Assembly (NCBI GenBank): GCA_023426545.1
Contig: JAFAAN010000099.1
Span: 1-64,000 of the forward strand
Source: Pseudomonadota bacterium
GTDB lineage: Bacteria > Myxococcota > Myxococcia > Myxococcales > Myxococcaceae
DNA length: 64,000 nt
Reading direction: 5' to 3'
This document shows, piece by piece, positions 8,162-18,078 of this stretch (positions are counted from its first letter, which is position 1; each line of letters opens with the position of its first letter). The position numbers and the translations under genes are program-made. The notes under the pieces were generated by a model. That model searched no databases, was not told the origin of the DNA, and saw only the letters and a program-made list of their open reading frames with translations.

Positions 8162-10855
8162 ATGCCTTCCGCCCTGACCGCCTCCGACATCCGCGAGGCG
8201 TTCCTCAAGTTCTTCGAGGAGCGCGGCCACCGCCGTGTGGCGTCCTCCTCCCTCGTGCCCGCCAATGACCCGACGCTGATGTTCACCAACGCGGGCATGG
8301 TGCAGTTCAAGGACGTCTTCACCGGCCGTGAGAGGCGCGAGTACCGCCGCGCCACCACGTCGCAGAAGTGCGTGCGCGCTGGCGGCAAGCACAACGACCT
8401 CGACAACGTGGGCTTCACCGCCCGGCATCACACGTTCTTCGAGATGCTCGGGAACTTCTCCTTCGGGGACTACTTCAAGGCCGACGCCATCGCCTACGGC
8501 TGGGAGTTCGTCACCCGGACGCTCGGCCTGTCCACCGACCGGCTCGCCGTCACCGTGTTCGATGGCGAGGGCGGCACCCCGTGGGACGAGGAGGCCTACG
8601 AGCTGTGGAAGAAGCAGGGCGTCCTCCCCGAGCGCATCTACAAGCTCGGCCTCAAGGACAACTTCTGGGCCATGGGCGACACCGGCCCCTGCGGCCCCTG
8701 CTCCGAAATCCACTACCACCAGGGCGACGACATCCCCTGTGCCGAAGAGGCCGCGGGCAAGAAGTGTCTGGGCGTCGCGTGCGACTGCGACCGCTGGCTC
8801 GAAATCTGGAACCTCGTGTTCATGCAGTTCGAGCGCAAGGAGAAGGACGCGCCGCTCATCCCCCTGCCGAAGCCGTCCATCGACACCGGCGCGGGCCTGG
8901 AGCGCATCGCCTCCGTCGTCCAGGGCAAGCGCTCCAACTACGAGACGGACCTCTTCCAGAACATCATCGCCACCGTCAGCGCGCTGAGCGGCAAGCCCTA
9001 CTCGCAGGAGAGCGGCGCGTCCCACCGCGTGGTCGCGGACCACAGCCGCGCGGCGGCCTTCCTCATCTCCGACGGCGTCCAGCCGTCCAACGAGGGGCGC
9101 GGCTACGTCCTGCGCCGCATCATGCGCCGCGCCATCCGGCACGGCACCCAGCTCGGCCTGGATGATGTCTTCTTCTTCAAGGTCGTCGACCGCGTCATCG
9201 AGCTCATGGGCGACGCCTACCCCGAGCTCAAGGAGAGCCGCACCTTCGTGCTCGAAGTCTGCCGGCACGAGGAGACGAGCTTCCGCCAGACACTCAGCCG
9301 CGGACTCAAGCTCATCGAGGAGGAGCTGACGAAGCTGCAGAAGTCCGGCGGCAAGCAGCTCTCCGGCGAGGTCGTCTTCCTGCTCCACGGCACCTACGGC
9401 TTCCCGTGGGACCTCACGCAGATCATCGCCCGCGAGCGCGGCTTCGACGTGGACCTGCCCCGCTTCGAGCAGATCCTCGAAGAGGAAGCGAACAAGAACA
9501 AGTTCGCGGGCTCCGGCGAGAAGGCCACCGGCGAGGTCTACCTGAAGCTGGCGGAGCGGCTCGGACCGTCCGAGTTCCTCGGCTACGAGGGCGAGGGCCA
9601 CGAGGGCGAAGGCAGTGTGCGCGCCATCGTGAAGGAGGGCGTCGAGGTCACCGAGGCCAGCCAGGGCGACAAGGTGGAGCTGGTCCTGGACCGCACCCCC
9701 TTCTACGGCGAATCCGGCGGTCAGCTTGGCGATACGGGCCGCATCGTCGGCCATGGAGGCAAGGCGGTGGCTCAGGTCACGGACGCACAACGCCCCGTCC
9801 CGGGGCTCGTGGTCCACTCGGTCGAGGTCACCCAGGGCACCTTCAAGGTCGGCGACATGGTCCAGGCCGGCGTGGACGCCGAGCGCCGCAAGGCCATCCG
9901 CGCGAACCACTCCGCGACGCACCTGCTCCACAAGGCGCTCAAGCTCGTGCTCGGTGAGCACGTGAAGCAGGCGGGCTCCGTCGTCGCGCCGGACTACCTG
10001 CGCTTCGACTTCGCGCACTTCTCCCCGGCCACGTCCGAGCAGCTCGAGCAGGTCGAGGACCTGGTCAACGGCTGGATTCGCGACAACGCGGCGGCCGAGA
10101 CGCGCATCATGAACCTGGAGGACGCGAAGAAGTCCGGCGCCGTCGCCATGTTCGGCGAGAAGTACGGTGAGACGGTGCGCGTCGTCACCGTGCACCCCGA
10201 GTCCACCGAGCTGTGCGGCGGCACCCACGTGCGGCGCAGCGGCGACATCGGCCTGTTCAAGATTACCAGCGAGAGCGGCGTGGCCTCCGGCGTGCGTCGC
10301 ATCGCCGCGCTCACCGCCACCGGCGCGCTCCAGTACATCCGCGAGCAGGAGCACGAGCTGCGCAAGGTGGCCGAGCTGCTCAAGTCGAACCCGAAGGAAG
10401 TCTCCAAGCGCGTCGAGGCGACCCAGAAGCGCGTGAAGGAGCTGGAGCGCAAGGTCGAGGAGGTCGCCGTCAAGGCGCAGACGGCCAGCAGCAAGGACCT
10501 GTTGGAGCAGGCTCGCGACGTGAACGGCATGAAGGTCCTCGCCACCCAGGTGGACGCGGCGGACGACAACGTCCTGCGCGGCATGGCGGACCAGCTCCGT
10601 GACCGCATCCGCTCGGGCGTGGTCGCCATCGGCGGCGAGAAGGACGGCCGCGCCATCATCCTGGTCGCGGCCACCAAGGACGTGGTGGCCAAGGGCATCA
10701 ACGCCGGCGCGCTGGTGCGCGAGATGGCCAAGGAGGTCGGCGGGAAGGGCGGCGGCAAGGCGGAGATGGCCCAGGCGGGTGGTCCCGATGCCTCCAAGCT
10801 CCCCGCGGCGCTGGAGAAGCTGTACGAGCTGGTGAAGGGCACGGGCGCGGCATGA
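8162..10855 (+). CDS. alaS: Alanyl-tRNA synthetase
   Basis: This 897-residue class II synthetase charges tRNA-Ala with alanine in the cytoplasm. The N-terminal catalytic core begins with the typical segment SDIREAFLKFFEERGHRR. It is followed by FTNAGMVQFKDVF, the tRNA-recognition region, an editing domain with HSATHLLHKAL and the CGGTHV zinc site, and a C-terminal coiled-coil/DHH-associated domain. I start at ATG 8162, where homology begins. The frame stays open upstream to 7865, but that extension looks non-coding and contains the probable promoter. The stop overlaps the next start as ATGA, so the lipoprotein gene is coupled to it. Confidence 0.97.
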   Translation: MPSALTASDIREAFLKFFEERGHRRVASSSLVPANDPTLMFTNAGMVQFKDVFTGRERREYRRATTSQKCVRAGGKHNDLDNVGFTARHHTFFEMLGNFSFGDYFKADAIAYGWEFVTRTLGLSTDRLAVTVFDGEGGTPWDEEAYELWKKQGVLPERIYKLGLKDNFWAMGDTGPCGPCSEIHYHQGDDIPCAEEAAGKKCLGVACDCDRWLEIWNLVFMQFERKEKDAPLIPLPKPSIDTGAGLERIASVVQGKRSNYETDLFQNIIATVSALSGKPYSQESGASHRVVADHSRAAAFLISDGVQPSNEGRGYVLRRIMRRAIRHGTQLGLDDVFFFKVVDRVIELMGDAYPELKESRTFVLEVCRHEETSFRQTLSRGLKLIEEELTKLQKSGGKQLSGEVVFLLHGTYGFPWDLTQIIARERGFDVDLPRFEQILEEEANKNKFAGSGEKATGEVYLKLAERLGPSEFLGYEGEGHEGEGSVRAIVKEGVEVTEASQGDKVELVLDRTPFYGESGGQLGDTGRIVGHGGKAVAQVTDAQRPVPGLVVHSVEVTQGTFKVGDMVQAGVDAERRKAIRANHSATHLLHKALKLVLGEHVKQAGSVVAPDYLRFDFAHFSPATSEQLEQVEDLVNGWIRDNAAAETRIMNLEDAKKSGAVAMFGEKYGETVRVVTVHPESTELCGGTHVRRSGDIGLFKITSESGVASGVRRIAALTATGALQYIREQEHELRKVAELLKSNPKEVSKRVEATQKRVKELERKVEEVAVKAQTASSKDLLEQARDVNGMKVLATQVDAADDNVLRGMADQLRDRIRSGVVAIGGEKDGRAIILVAATKDVVAKGINAGALVREMAKEVGGKGGGKAEMAQAGGPDASKLPAALEKLYELVKGTGAA

Positions 10856-11502
10856 ACCCACGGGCCTCCGCTGCCGTGACACTCCTGACGGCCGCCCTCT
10901 TCCTGGGCGGCTGCAAGGAGGAGTCCGTGCCTGAGTACCCAGGCGCGGGTGACGACCGGACGCTCCAGAAGCTCCGCCAGGAGGTGGACCGGGTCAATCA
11001 GGGGGGACGCCCCTCCCAAGGCCCCGAGGCCACACGCGGAGACCCGAACGCAAATCTCGCGGGCCTTGCCGCGGGCCTCAACGTTCCCACCGAACGCACG
11101 TGGGAGCTCCCCGCTCCCAACGAAGCCGTGCGCGTGGATGCCCTGTCCGTGAAGCTCGCGGGGCTGGAGTCCTCGCACTCGGTGAAGGGCTCGGGGAAGG
11201 TGAGCGTGACGTCCGAGGACCTGTTCTTCCGCGTCCAGCTCCTGACCCACAACCTGGGCAGCACGCCAACGACGCTGGACCTGGATGACGCGAAGCTCGT
11301 CGGTGCTGGGGGCCAATCGCATGCCGTGGCCCGGGATGCCCAGGCCGTCGCGGGCACCCGGCCCCTACGTCGCACCTGGGCTCCAGACGAGCGCACCGAC
11401 GTGGTCCTCCTGTTCGAGCTTCCTCCGGAGGCCCTCCGGGACGAGGGGCTGCACCTGCTGCTTCAGGGTTCCGGGGGGGATGCACGGATTCCCCTGAAAT
11501 GA
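10852..11502 (+). CDS. Lipoprotein with beta-sandwich domain
   Basis: This 216-residue protein has a signal sequence and lipobox LGGC (Cys21). A Gly/Pro/Asn-rich linker comes next, and then a region of about 110 residues (DLFFRVQLLTHNLGSTP ... TDVVLLFELPPEAL) with the strand pattern of DUF4352-like immunoglobulin folds. That fold usually sits on the outside of the inner membrane or in the periplasm. The gene is sandwiched by four-base overlaps between alaS and the PilZ-Hsp70 gene, so all three are probably co-transcribed. The function is unknown. Confidence 0.7.
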   Translation: MNPRASAAVTLLTAALFLGGCKEESVPEYPGAGDDRTLQKLRQEVDRVNQGGRPSQGPEATRGDPNANLAGLAAGLNVPTERTWELPAPNEAVRVDALSVKLAGLESSHSVKGSGKVSVTSEDLFFRVQLLTHNLGSTPTTLDLDDAKLVGAGGQSHAVARDAQAVAGTRPLRRTWAPDERTDVVLLFELPPEALRDEGLHLLLQGSGGDARIPLK

Positions 11503-14500
11503 GCGGGACCGCGTCCAACCTCCTCCCGCTTCGCATCCGCCTCCCGTACACGACGGAGGAGGAGTTCATCGACAAGTACGGCTCGAACGTGGCGCGCGGT
11601 GGCGTGTTCGTCGCCACGCGCGCCATGAAGCCCGAAGGCACCGGGCTCGCGTTCGAGTTCGTCCTCGCGGACGGGACACGGCTGATTCGCGGCGAAGGCG
11701 TCGTCGTGAAGGCCCAGGTGGACACGGTGGCTGGGCGCACCGGCATGACGGTGCGCTTCGTGAAACTGGATGCCGCCAGCAAGGCGCTCGTCGACCGGGT
11801 GGTGGCCCGACGCACCGGCGGCGCGGAACCTCCTCAATCGCCCGCCCAGGCGCATCCCACTCCGCCAGCGCACACGCCCCCGCCCGGGCTCGTTCGCCGC
11901 GCGACGGGAGCTCGGCCTTCCAACGCAGTGCGCGCGGCGGTGCCGTCCCCTTCGCCTTCGAGGAGGGAGGATGGACGCACCGAAGAGGCTTCGACGCTCG
12001 CTCTGACTGGCACGGTCCAGACTGCCCCCGCTGGTGCAAACGCGCCGTCCGTCTCGACCACGACGCCCGACGCCGAACAGTCCCCTGCGGGAAAAGAGAC
12101 GGCGGCCGACTCCCTGCCAGATGCGACGGGCGCCCAGCACACGGCGTCTCCACACGAGCCGAACACTGCCCCTGGGGATGGGGAGGAGGCGAAGCCTGAT
12201 GCGTCCTCCCGAGCCTCGAACGCCAGCGGCGTCGACGATGCCACTGCGCTCCCTGAATCAGCCTCCTCGCCTTCTCTGGACTCGGCCCCTCCGGACGAGG
12301 GCGAGCAACTCCGTCACGTCACCCCACGATTCGAGTCCGACTCCAGCGAAGGGCTCGACTTCGCCATCGCCGCAAGGCTTGCCGAGACCGAGACGGATGC
12401 AGCGAACTCCGTCGTGGGCCCCTCCACTCTCGATGCGTCCGGCAAGCCTCTGGATGCGCTGGAGCCAGCGGCTGCCGACACCTCCAAGCGTACCCGCTCG
12501 CACGAGCCGTCTCCTCCCGGAGCGGACACCAGCGACAGCCCCAGACACGAAGCGACGCCCCTCGCGCCGAGCGCCACGACCGTCGCCACGTCATACAGCG
12601 GCGATGCACTCGACACCTCCGCGACGCCAAGCCCGCCCCCACTCGCGCCAGACCTACCCGAGTCGGAGCCTGCGAAACGTCCCGCCCCGGTCGTTGAAGC
12701 AGCCAGCACGGAAGACTCACCCAGCTCTATCCCCGCCACAGTCGCGGCGACCCCACAGTCAGCGCCAGTCGCCAAGGCGGGAGACAAAGCGGACACGCGA
12801 ATTCCCTCACCGGGCTCCGAGCCTGACGGTGCAACGGGCGCACGTCCTCTCATGGAGGGCCTCGACCTCGACAAGGTCGGTGCCCCCTCTGGCGATACGG
12901 TCGCGCCCGCTCCGGTGGCGGTAGCAAACAAGAGCAGCGAGCACAGAGCTGCGACAGACACGCACGCTTCCGAAGAGGCCAGCAGCACGCGTGCTGAAAC
13001 GAGCGGGGAGCCAACCGAGACCGCCCACAAGGCCATTCCGCCGGACAGCACAAGCACACCAGCTCCCTCTCCCTCCGGGGTCGTTGCGGATGACGTCCCA
13101 TCGGTCGCCGCGAGCCCCATTCCGTCGGGCGCCGTGACGGATGCCCCCTCGGACGGAGCGGATAAAGAAGCCGCGGAACGAGGCCAGGAAGACTCGACCG
13201 GAGACGACGTTCCAAGCCAGGCCCCGGCCCAAGGCGTGTCAGCACCGGCCCACGAACAACACAGCGGCGAGCTCGCAGCTCCCGACACGAGGCCTCCCCC
13301 CGCCGCCGAAACGGCGGCGCATGAATCTTCCCGCGACGGCGCAGGCGCCAGCCCCTCCTCCGATGCAGTCCTCATCGCGCCGGCCACATCCGCCCGCGCC
13401 GAGTCCACAGCTGACGCGGACGCGCCTCGCAACCGCCGCCGTGCGCTCTTCGAAGTCCCCGTACCGGCCCCGGTCTCGCCTCTGACGTCCCCCGAGGTCG
13501 TGCTTGGCATCGACCTCGGCACGACGCATGCGCGCGTCGCCATCGTCCAGGACGGCACGCCGAAGCTCATTCCCATTCCGGCCATCCATGGCACGGACCT
13601 CCCTGCCCTCATCGCCGTGAACGGCACCGGCGAACTCGTCGTGGGCGCCGCCGCCCAGGCCGAGGGCGCGCGCGCGCCTCGCCGCGCCATTCCCGGTCTC
13701 AAGCGGCTGCTCGGGCTGCGGCCCCGCTCTCCCCAGCTCCGCTGGCTGACCCCGCTGCTCCCCTACCCCGTCGCGACTGACGCGAACGGGGACGCCGCCG
13801 TCGAGGTCCGAGGCCGCGTCATCTCGCCAACCCTCTTCCTGGCCATGCTGCTTCGAGAGCTGAAGCAGGCCGCCGCCGCTCACCTCGGGCGCAAGCCGAC
13901 TCGCGCCGTCATCTGCGCCCCCACCCACTTCACCGACCGCCAGTGCGCGGCGCTGCGTGAAGCCGCCACGCTCGCGGGGCTCGATGCCCAGCGCATCCTC
14001 ATCGCCCCCGCCGCAGCGGCGCTGGCGTACGCGCATGGCCGGGGCCTCGCCCGAAAGCGCGTCCTCGTCGTGGACCTGGGCGGCGGCGGGCTCCAGGTCT
14101 GCGTGGTGCAAGTCACGGGCGATGACCTCGAAGTCATCACCACCGGCGGGGACCCTGCCCTGGGCGGCATGGACTTCGACGCGCGCATCGCCGAGGCGCT
14201 CGCCAGCGACCTCTCCGAGCAGGGCGTGCCCAAGCCAGACCACCCGCTCGACTGGGTGCCCCTGCGCGCGACCGCCGAGTCCACGAAGGTGGCCCTCTCC
14301 ACCCAGGACCAGGTGGACGTCACGCTCCCATCGGGCACCGTGCCACCCTTCAGCCGCGAGCGCGTGGAAGCCCTCACCGCCGACCTCGCCCAGCGCGTCA
14401 CCACGGTGGTCCGCGACGTGCTGGACTCCAACGCGCTCTCGCCCCAGGGGCTGGACGCGGTGCTCCTCGTCGGAGGGCAGAGCGCCACGCCCATGGTCCG

Positions 14501-15062
14501 CCGCCGGCTCGAGGAGAGCCTCGGTGTGAGCGTGCGTGACGACGTGGACGCGAAGAACAGCGTCGCGCTGGGCGCGGCGCTGCTGGGACAGGGCTTGTTG
14601 CTCGCCGAGGCCGGCAAGCCCGCGGCGACCGTCTCCGAGGTCCTCTCCCTCCCCCTCGCTGTCGCCGAGCGCGGCGGCACCCTGCGCCGTGTCCTCGAGC
14701 GGAACACCCGGCTGCCCGCGACCAAGACGCTGGTGCTCCCCTGCGCCCCCGGTCCGCTCGAGGTCGCCCTCTTCCAGGGCACCGCGCCTCAAGCCGCCGA
14801 CGCCGAGTACCTCGGCCGCCTCGCCCTCAACGTGGAGCGCGCGGGCGAGGTGGAGTTGCACCTCACCCTCTCCGCGGATGGTGCCCTGTCGCTGGAGGCC
14901 ACGCTGCCGGGCGTGAAGCGGCACGCGGTATCACTGTCCTCCGAGCCCCTGGACGATGCGGCCTTCGACGCCCTCATCGCCCGCTCGCCGTGGGCGCCCG
15001 CCCCGGAGCCGCGCCCTGGGGGCCTGCTGTCCGGACTCAAGAAGCTCTTCGGACGCCGCTGA
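11499..15062 (+). CDS. PilZ-like domain fused to Hsp70-type ATPase
   Basis: The 1187-residue protein has a PilZ-like N-terminus (residues 5-105, IDKYGSNVARGGVFVATR) of the myxobacterial TIGR02266 type. It lacks an obvious RxxxR arginine pair, so c-di-GMP binding is doubtful. A Pro/Ala/Ser/Thr-rich linker of about 550 residues follows. The C-terminal half is an Hsp70 nucleotide-binding domain: phosphate-1 loop GIDLGTTHARVAIV at 670 onward, connect region LIAPAAAALAYAHG, phosphate-2 VVDLGGGGLQV and adenosine loop VLLVGGQSATPMVRRRL. Only about 120 residues follow it, so a full DnaK substrate domain and lid are missing. The start overlaps the lipoprotein stop. A signalling or localisation chaperone is a reasonable guess. 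Confidence 0.85.
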   Translation: MSGTASNLLPLRIRLPYTTEEEFIDKYGSNVARGGVFVATRAMKPEGTGLAFEFVLADGTRLIRGEGVVVKAQVDTVAGRTGMTVRFVKLDAASKALVDRVVARRTGGAEPPQSPAQAHPTPPAHTPPPGLVRRATGARPSNAVRAAVPSPSPSRREDGRTEEASTLALTGTVQTAPAGANAPSVSTTTPDAEQSPAGKETAADSLPDATGAQHTASPHEPNTAPGDGEEAKPDASSRASNASGVDDATALPESASSPSLDSAPPDEGEQLRHVTPRFESDSSEGLDFAIAARLAETETDAANSVVGPSTLDASGKPLDALEPAAADTSKRTRSHEPSPPGADTSDSPRHEATPLAPSATTVATSYSGDALDTSATPSPPPLAPDLPESEPAKRPAPVVEAASTEDSPSSIPATVAATPQSAPVAKAGDKADTRIPSPGSEPDGATGARPLMEGLDLDKVGAPSGDTVAPAPVAVANKSSEHRAATDTHASEEASSTRAETSGEPTETAHKAIPPDSTSTPAPSPSGVVADDVPSVAASPIPSGAVTDAPSDGADKEAAERGQEDSTGDDVPSQAPAQGVSAPAHEQHSGELAAPDTRPPPAAETAAHESSRDGAGASPSSDAVLIAPATSARAESTADADAPRNRRRALFEVPVPAPVSPLTSPEVVLGIDLGTTHARVAIVQDGTPKLIPIPAIHGTDLPALIAVNGTGELVVGAAAQAEGARAPRRAIPGLKRLLGLRPRSPQLRWLTPLLPYPVATDANGDAAVEVRGRVISPTLFLAMLLRELKQAAAAHLGRKPTRAVICAPTHFTDRQCAALREAATLAGLDAQRILIAPAAAALAYAHGRGLARKRVLVVDLGGGGLQVCVVQVTGDDLEVITTGGDPALGGMDFDARIAEALASDLSEQGVPKPDHPLDWVPLRATAESTKVALSTQDQVDVTLPSGTVPPFSRERVEALTADLAQRVTTVVRDVLDSNALSPQGLDAVLLVGGQSATPMVRRRLEESLGVSVRDDVDAKNSVALGAALLGQGLLLAEAGKPAATVSEVLSLPLAVAERGGTLRRVLERNTRLPATKTLVLPCAPGPLEVALFQGTAPQAADAEYLGRLALNVERAGEVELHLTLSADGALSLEATLPGVKRHAVSLSSEPLDDAAFDALIARSPWAPAPEPRPGGLLSGLKKLFGRR

Positions 15063-15222
15063 GCCCCTGCCCGCTCGCCCGGGTAGAGACGCCGGTTCCG
15101 CCCGCCTCGCGGGCCGTTGCAGCCGCGGCCCTCCAGGCCACCGTGCGCCTCAGTGGCTCTCTCTGTAACCGTGGCGACAGATGAGCAGCTTTCTGGTGGC
15201 TGTTTTCTCGGGGAGGGATGCG

Positions 15223-15849
15223 ATGCGACGTTCGATTGTGGGTGGAGCCGCCGCGGCGGCCCTGGGCATGGCGGGACCGGCCTTCGCCGTCGAGGCGCAG
15301 GAGGTGGGCAGGCGGCTTCGTGTCGAGGAGCGGCCACTGGTCGGCGTCGATGTCCGCCTGGGCCTGGGTGGCTTCACCGGCGAGCTCGGGCGCAGCACCA
15401 AGGTGGGCCCGTTGTTCGGCGTCAACGCCAGCGCCTATCCGTGGCGCTACGGCGGCATCGAGGTGGGCTACGAGGGCCAGCGGCTCCCCATCGACGATGC
15501 GCGCCTGCGAGACAACGGCGAGGGCGAGGGCGTCTGGCGCCACAACGCCACGCTGCTCGCGAAGGCGGGGCCGCTCATCGACCGGAAGTGGCGGCCCTTC
15601 GTCGGCGCGGGCGTGGGCCTGAGCTACCTCAACCCCTCGGAGGGCGCGGAGCGGTACTACAACAACGACTGGCAGACAGAGCTGCCGCTGGCCGCGGGAT
15701 TGGATTATCGCTTCGGCAACCTGGTGGCTGGCGCGCGCGCCACATACCGCTTCGTCGGCGGCGAGGGGCTCGTCCGAAACCCCATCACCAACGCCGACGA
15801 GAAGGGCAGCCTCTTCAACGGCAATCTGATGTTTGGCGGCCAGTTCTAG
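15223..15849 (+). CDS. Outer-membrane beta-barrel protein
   Basis: The 208-residue protein has a signal peptide (MRRSIVGGAAAAALGMAGPAFA). Alternating strands with Gly/aromatic residues follow (VGVDVRLGLGGFTGELG, PFVGAGVGLSYLNPS, AGARATYRFVGGEG), and it ends in Phe, as small OmpA/OmpW-like barrels do. I chose ATG 15223 because GGGAGGG lies just before it and the signal peptide starts there; an in-frame ATG at 15181 would add 14 residues. The substrate or role is unknown. It is not obviously linked to the genes on either side. Confidence 0.75.
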   Translation: MRRSIVGGAAAAALGMAGPAFAVEAQEVGRRLRVEERPLVGVDVRLGLGGFTGELGRSTKVGPLFGVNASAYPWRYGGIEVGYEGQRLPIDDARLRDNGEGEGVWRHNATLLAKAGPLIDRKWRPFVGAGVGLSYLNPSEGAERYYNNDWQTELPLAAGLDYRFGNLVAGARATYRFVGGEGLVRNPITNADEKGSLFNGNLMFGGQF

Positions 15850-15861
15850 CCGCCCGCCGCG

Positions 15862-17199
15862 TCACCGCCCGAAGCCGTCGAGCAGCGCCTCGGGGCTGGG
15901 GCGCTTCTCCCACGCCTCGAGCACCGCCTGCGCGGGTGAGCGCCCGGAGGCGGCCACCTCGGCCAGCGGCTCCAGCAGCGGCACATCCAACGCGTCCAGC
16001 CGCTCCAGCCCGCGCCGGGAGATGTCCACCATCTCCGCCGCCAGCCGGTGCAGCTCCTGGGTGCCCAGACGTCCCGCGAGCCCCTCGCGCCGCGCGGTGT
16101 CGTGAAACGCCAGGTGCTCGGTGTAGCTGAGCCTGGGCAACAGGCGCTCGGCCTCGTCCAGCGCGGTGGCGTCATACAGGATGCCGCGCCAGAGCGCCGC
16201 GAGCGCGCCCGTCATCGCCGGACTCACGCAGTCCGCGCCGCGCACCTCCACCACCGTCTTCAGCCGCACCTCCGGGAAGAGCGTGGAGAGGTGGTCCGTC
16301 CAGTCGCCCAGGTCGGGCGGCTTGCCCTCGAAGCCCTCCTTCAAGAGCTGCCGGAAGGTCAGCTTCGGATACAGGTACTCGTTGTTGCGCCGCAGGAAGA
16401 GCAGCGGCGCGTCCAGCGCCCACTCCACATAGGCCTGGTACGAGAAAGAGCCGTCGAAGAACGCGGGCAGGTACCCACAGCGCGTGGGGTCCACCTCGTC
16501 CCAGACGCGGTTGCGGAAGGACATGTAGCCAGAGGGCTTGCCCTCCACGATGGGGCTGTTGGCGTACAGCGCGTTCATCAGCGGGGCCAGCCGCGCCACC
16601 ACCACCGTCTTGCGGACACAGTCCGCCTCGTCCGCCCAGTCCAGCGACACCTGACCGGTGGCCGTCATCAACATCATGTTCAGCGCCAGCCGGCCGCGCT
16701 CCGGCAGCGTGCGGCGCATGACGAGGTAGCGCGTCTTCGGCATCCACGGCATCTGCGCCGTCGTGCCGAAGGGCCGGTAGCCCAGGAACACGAGCCGAAG
16801 CCCCAGCGCCTCCGCGGCCGCCGACACCTCCGACAGGTGGGTCAGGTTCTCCGCGTGTGCCTCGCGCGCGGTGAGGAAGGGGCTCCCGGACAGCTCCAGC
16901 TGGCCGCCGGGCTCCAGGGAGATGGTGGCCCCGCCACGCTGCAACGCGATGACGGGCGACTCCGGCGTCTCCCGGAACGGGGTGTAGCCCGCGGCGGAGA
17001 TCCGGTTCAGCAGCGCGCCCACCCCCCGCTCCCCGTCATAGGCAGGGGGCTCCGCTCCGCCCACCGGGTAGATGAACTTCTCGTGCTCGAGCCCCAGTCG
17101 GTGAGCGCCACGAGGCTTCTCGGCGGCTCGGAAACCGGACACCAGCATGTCGACGGAGGAGATGGGCTCGGAGGCCGCGCGCTTGAGGTCGAGAGACAT
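15862..17199 (-). CDS. gshA: Glutamate-cysteine ligase, plant/proteobacterial type
   Basis: This 445-residue enzyme matches the plant-type gamma-glutamylcysteine ligase (GCS2) family, which joins glutamate and cysteine in the first step of glutathione synthesis. Recognisable segments are RLGLEHEKFIYP near the N-terminus, SLEPGGQLELSG, FGTTAQMPWMPKTRY, the long LFLRRNNEYLYPKLTF region and TVVEVRGADCVSPAM. Length is normal for the family. No glutathione synthetase gene is adjacent, so the second step must be encoded elsewhere. It is divergent from the EI24 gene with a gap of only 60 bases. Confidence 0.9.
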   Translation of the reverse strand: MSLDLKRAASEPISSVDMLVSGFRAAEKPRGAHRLGLEHEKFIYPVGGAEPPAYDGERGVGALLNRISAAGYTPFRETPESPVIALQRGGATISLEPGGQLELSGSPFLTAREAHAENLTHLSEVSAAAEALGLRLVFLGYRPFGTTAQMPWMPKTRYLVMRRTLPERGRLALNMMLMTATGQVSLDWADEADCVRKTVVVARLAPLMNALYANSPIVEGKPSGYMSFRNRVWDEVDPTRCGYLPAFFDGSFSYQAYVEWALDAPLLFLRRNNEYLYPKLTFRQLLKEGFEGKPPDLGDWTDHLSTLFPEVRLKTVVEVRGADCVSPAMTGALAALWRGILYDATALDEAERLLPRLSYTEHLAFHDTARREGLAGRLGTQELHRLAAEMVDISRRGLERLDALDVPLLEPLAEVAASGRSPAQAVLEAWEKRPSPEALLDGFGR

Positions 17200-17259
17200 G
17201 AGCGCGCCCTATATAACGTAGCCTTTCGGACCCGCTCTGATTTGCGCACCGTCCCTCGT

Positions 17260-18078
17260 ATGAGCCCATCTTCCACCCTCCCCCGCATCGCCCCCCAGCC
17301 ACGCCTGTCCGATTTCTTCCAGGGGTTGGGCCTGCTCGGCCGGGCCTGCTCCCTCATCCTGCGCGACCGCCGCCTGTTCCTCCTGTCCGCCCTCTGTGCG
17401 GCCGTCACCGCCGCGGCCCTGGCCGGCCTCGTCTGGCTGCTCTGGCACTACGCCCCTGGCGCCCTGGAGTCCCTCTGGGCCCGCCCCGACAGCTGGTATG
17501 GCCGGGCCGCGTGGACCACGGTGCTCGTCCTGTCCTCGGTGGTGCTCTGGGTGGTGGGCGCCAACGTGGTGCCCCCGCTGCTGCTCGCTCCGCTCCAAGA
17601 CCCGTTGTCCGAGCTGACCGAGGAGGCCTGCGGCGGCGGCCCGAGCGCCCCCTTCACCGTGGCGGGCTTCATGCGCGGGCTCGTCACGGGCATCTCCCAC
17701 ACCCTCGCGCGGCTGTTCTTCCTCCTCGCGGGCCTGGCCGTGCTCCTGCCGCTCCACCTGATCCCCGGGGTGGGCGGCATCTTGTGGACCGTGCTCGGCA
17801 GCCTGTGGACCATGATGTGGATGGCCGGCGAGTTCCTGGCCGCGCCCATGACGCGGCACCTCTACCCCTTCGCCGAGGTGCGGAGGATGATGCGCACGCG
17901 CCGCTCGCTCTGCCTGGGCCTGGGCGCGGGCATCTACGTCCTGCTCTGGGTGCCCATCCTCAACGCCTTCTTCCTGCCGGTGGCCATCGTCGCGGGCACC
18001 CTCCTCTACGGTGGGCTGCGCGAGGCCGGGCTCCTGCCGCCCCCTCCCGACGGGGCCGCTACCGCGGCGTTGAAATAA
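17260..18078 (+). CDS. EI24/CysZ-like integral membrane protein
   Basis: The 272-residue protein has about five or six hydrophobic segments. The pattern fits the EI24 domain family: FFQGLGLLGRACSLILRDRRL at the start, two helices around residues 45-110, LIPGVGGILWTVLGSLW, then LGAGIYVLLWVPILNAFFLP near the end. Family members include CysZ, a sulphate permease. Sitting beside glutamate-cysteine ligase, a sulphur-related role is possible but not shown. The frame is open far upstream to 16048, antisense to gshA. I start at ATG 17260, where the family homology begins. Confidence 0.75.
   Translation: MSPSSTLPRIAPQPRLSDFFQGLGLLGRACSLILRDRRLFLLSALCAAVTAAALAGLVWLLWHYAPGALESLWARPDSWYGRAAWTTVLVLSSVVLWVVGANVVPPLLLAPLQDPLSELTEEACGGGPSAPFTVAGFMRGLVTGISHTLARLFFLLAGLAVLLPLHLIPGVGGILWTVLGSLWTMMWMAGEFLAAPMTRHLYPFAEVRRMMRTRRSLCLGLGAGIYVLLWVPILNAFFLPVAIVAGTLLYGGLREAGLLPPPPDGAATAALK

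Noticed and set aside
7961..10882. A 973-codon reverse frame opposite alaS.
   Set aside because: Antisense to alaS with biased Leu/Ala/Val/Gly composition, typical of a shadow.
16048..17259. Forward extension of the EI24 frame over gshA.
   Set aside because: It is antisense to glutamate-cysteine ligase; the EI24 pattern starts at 17260.
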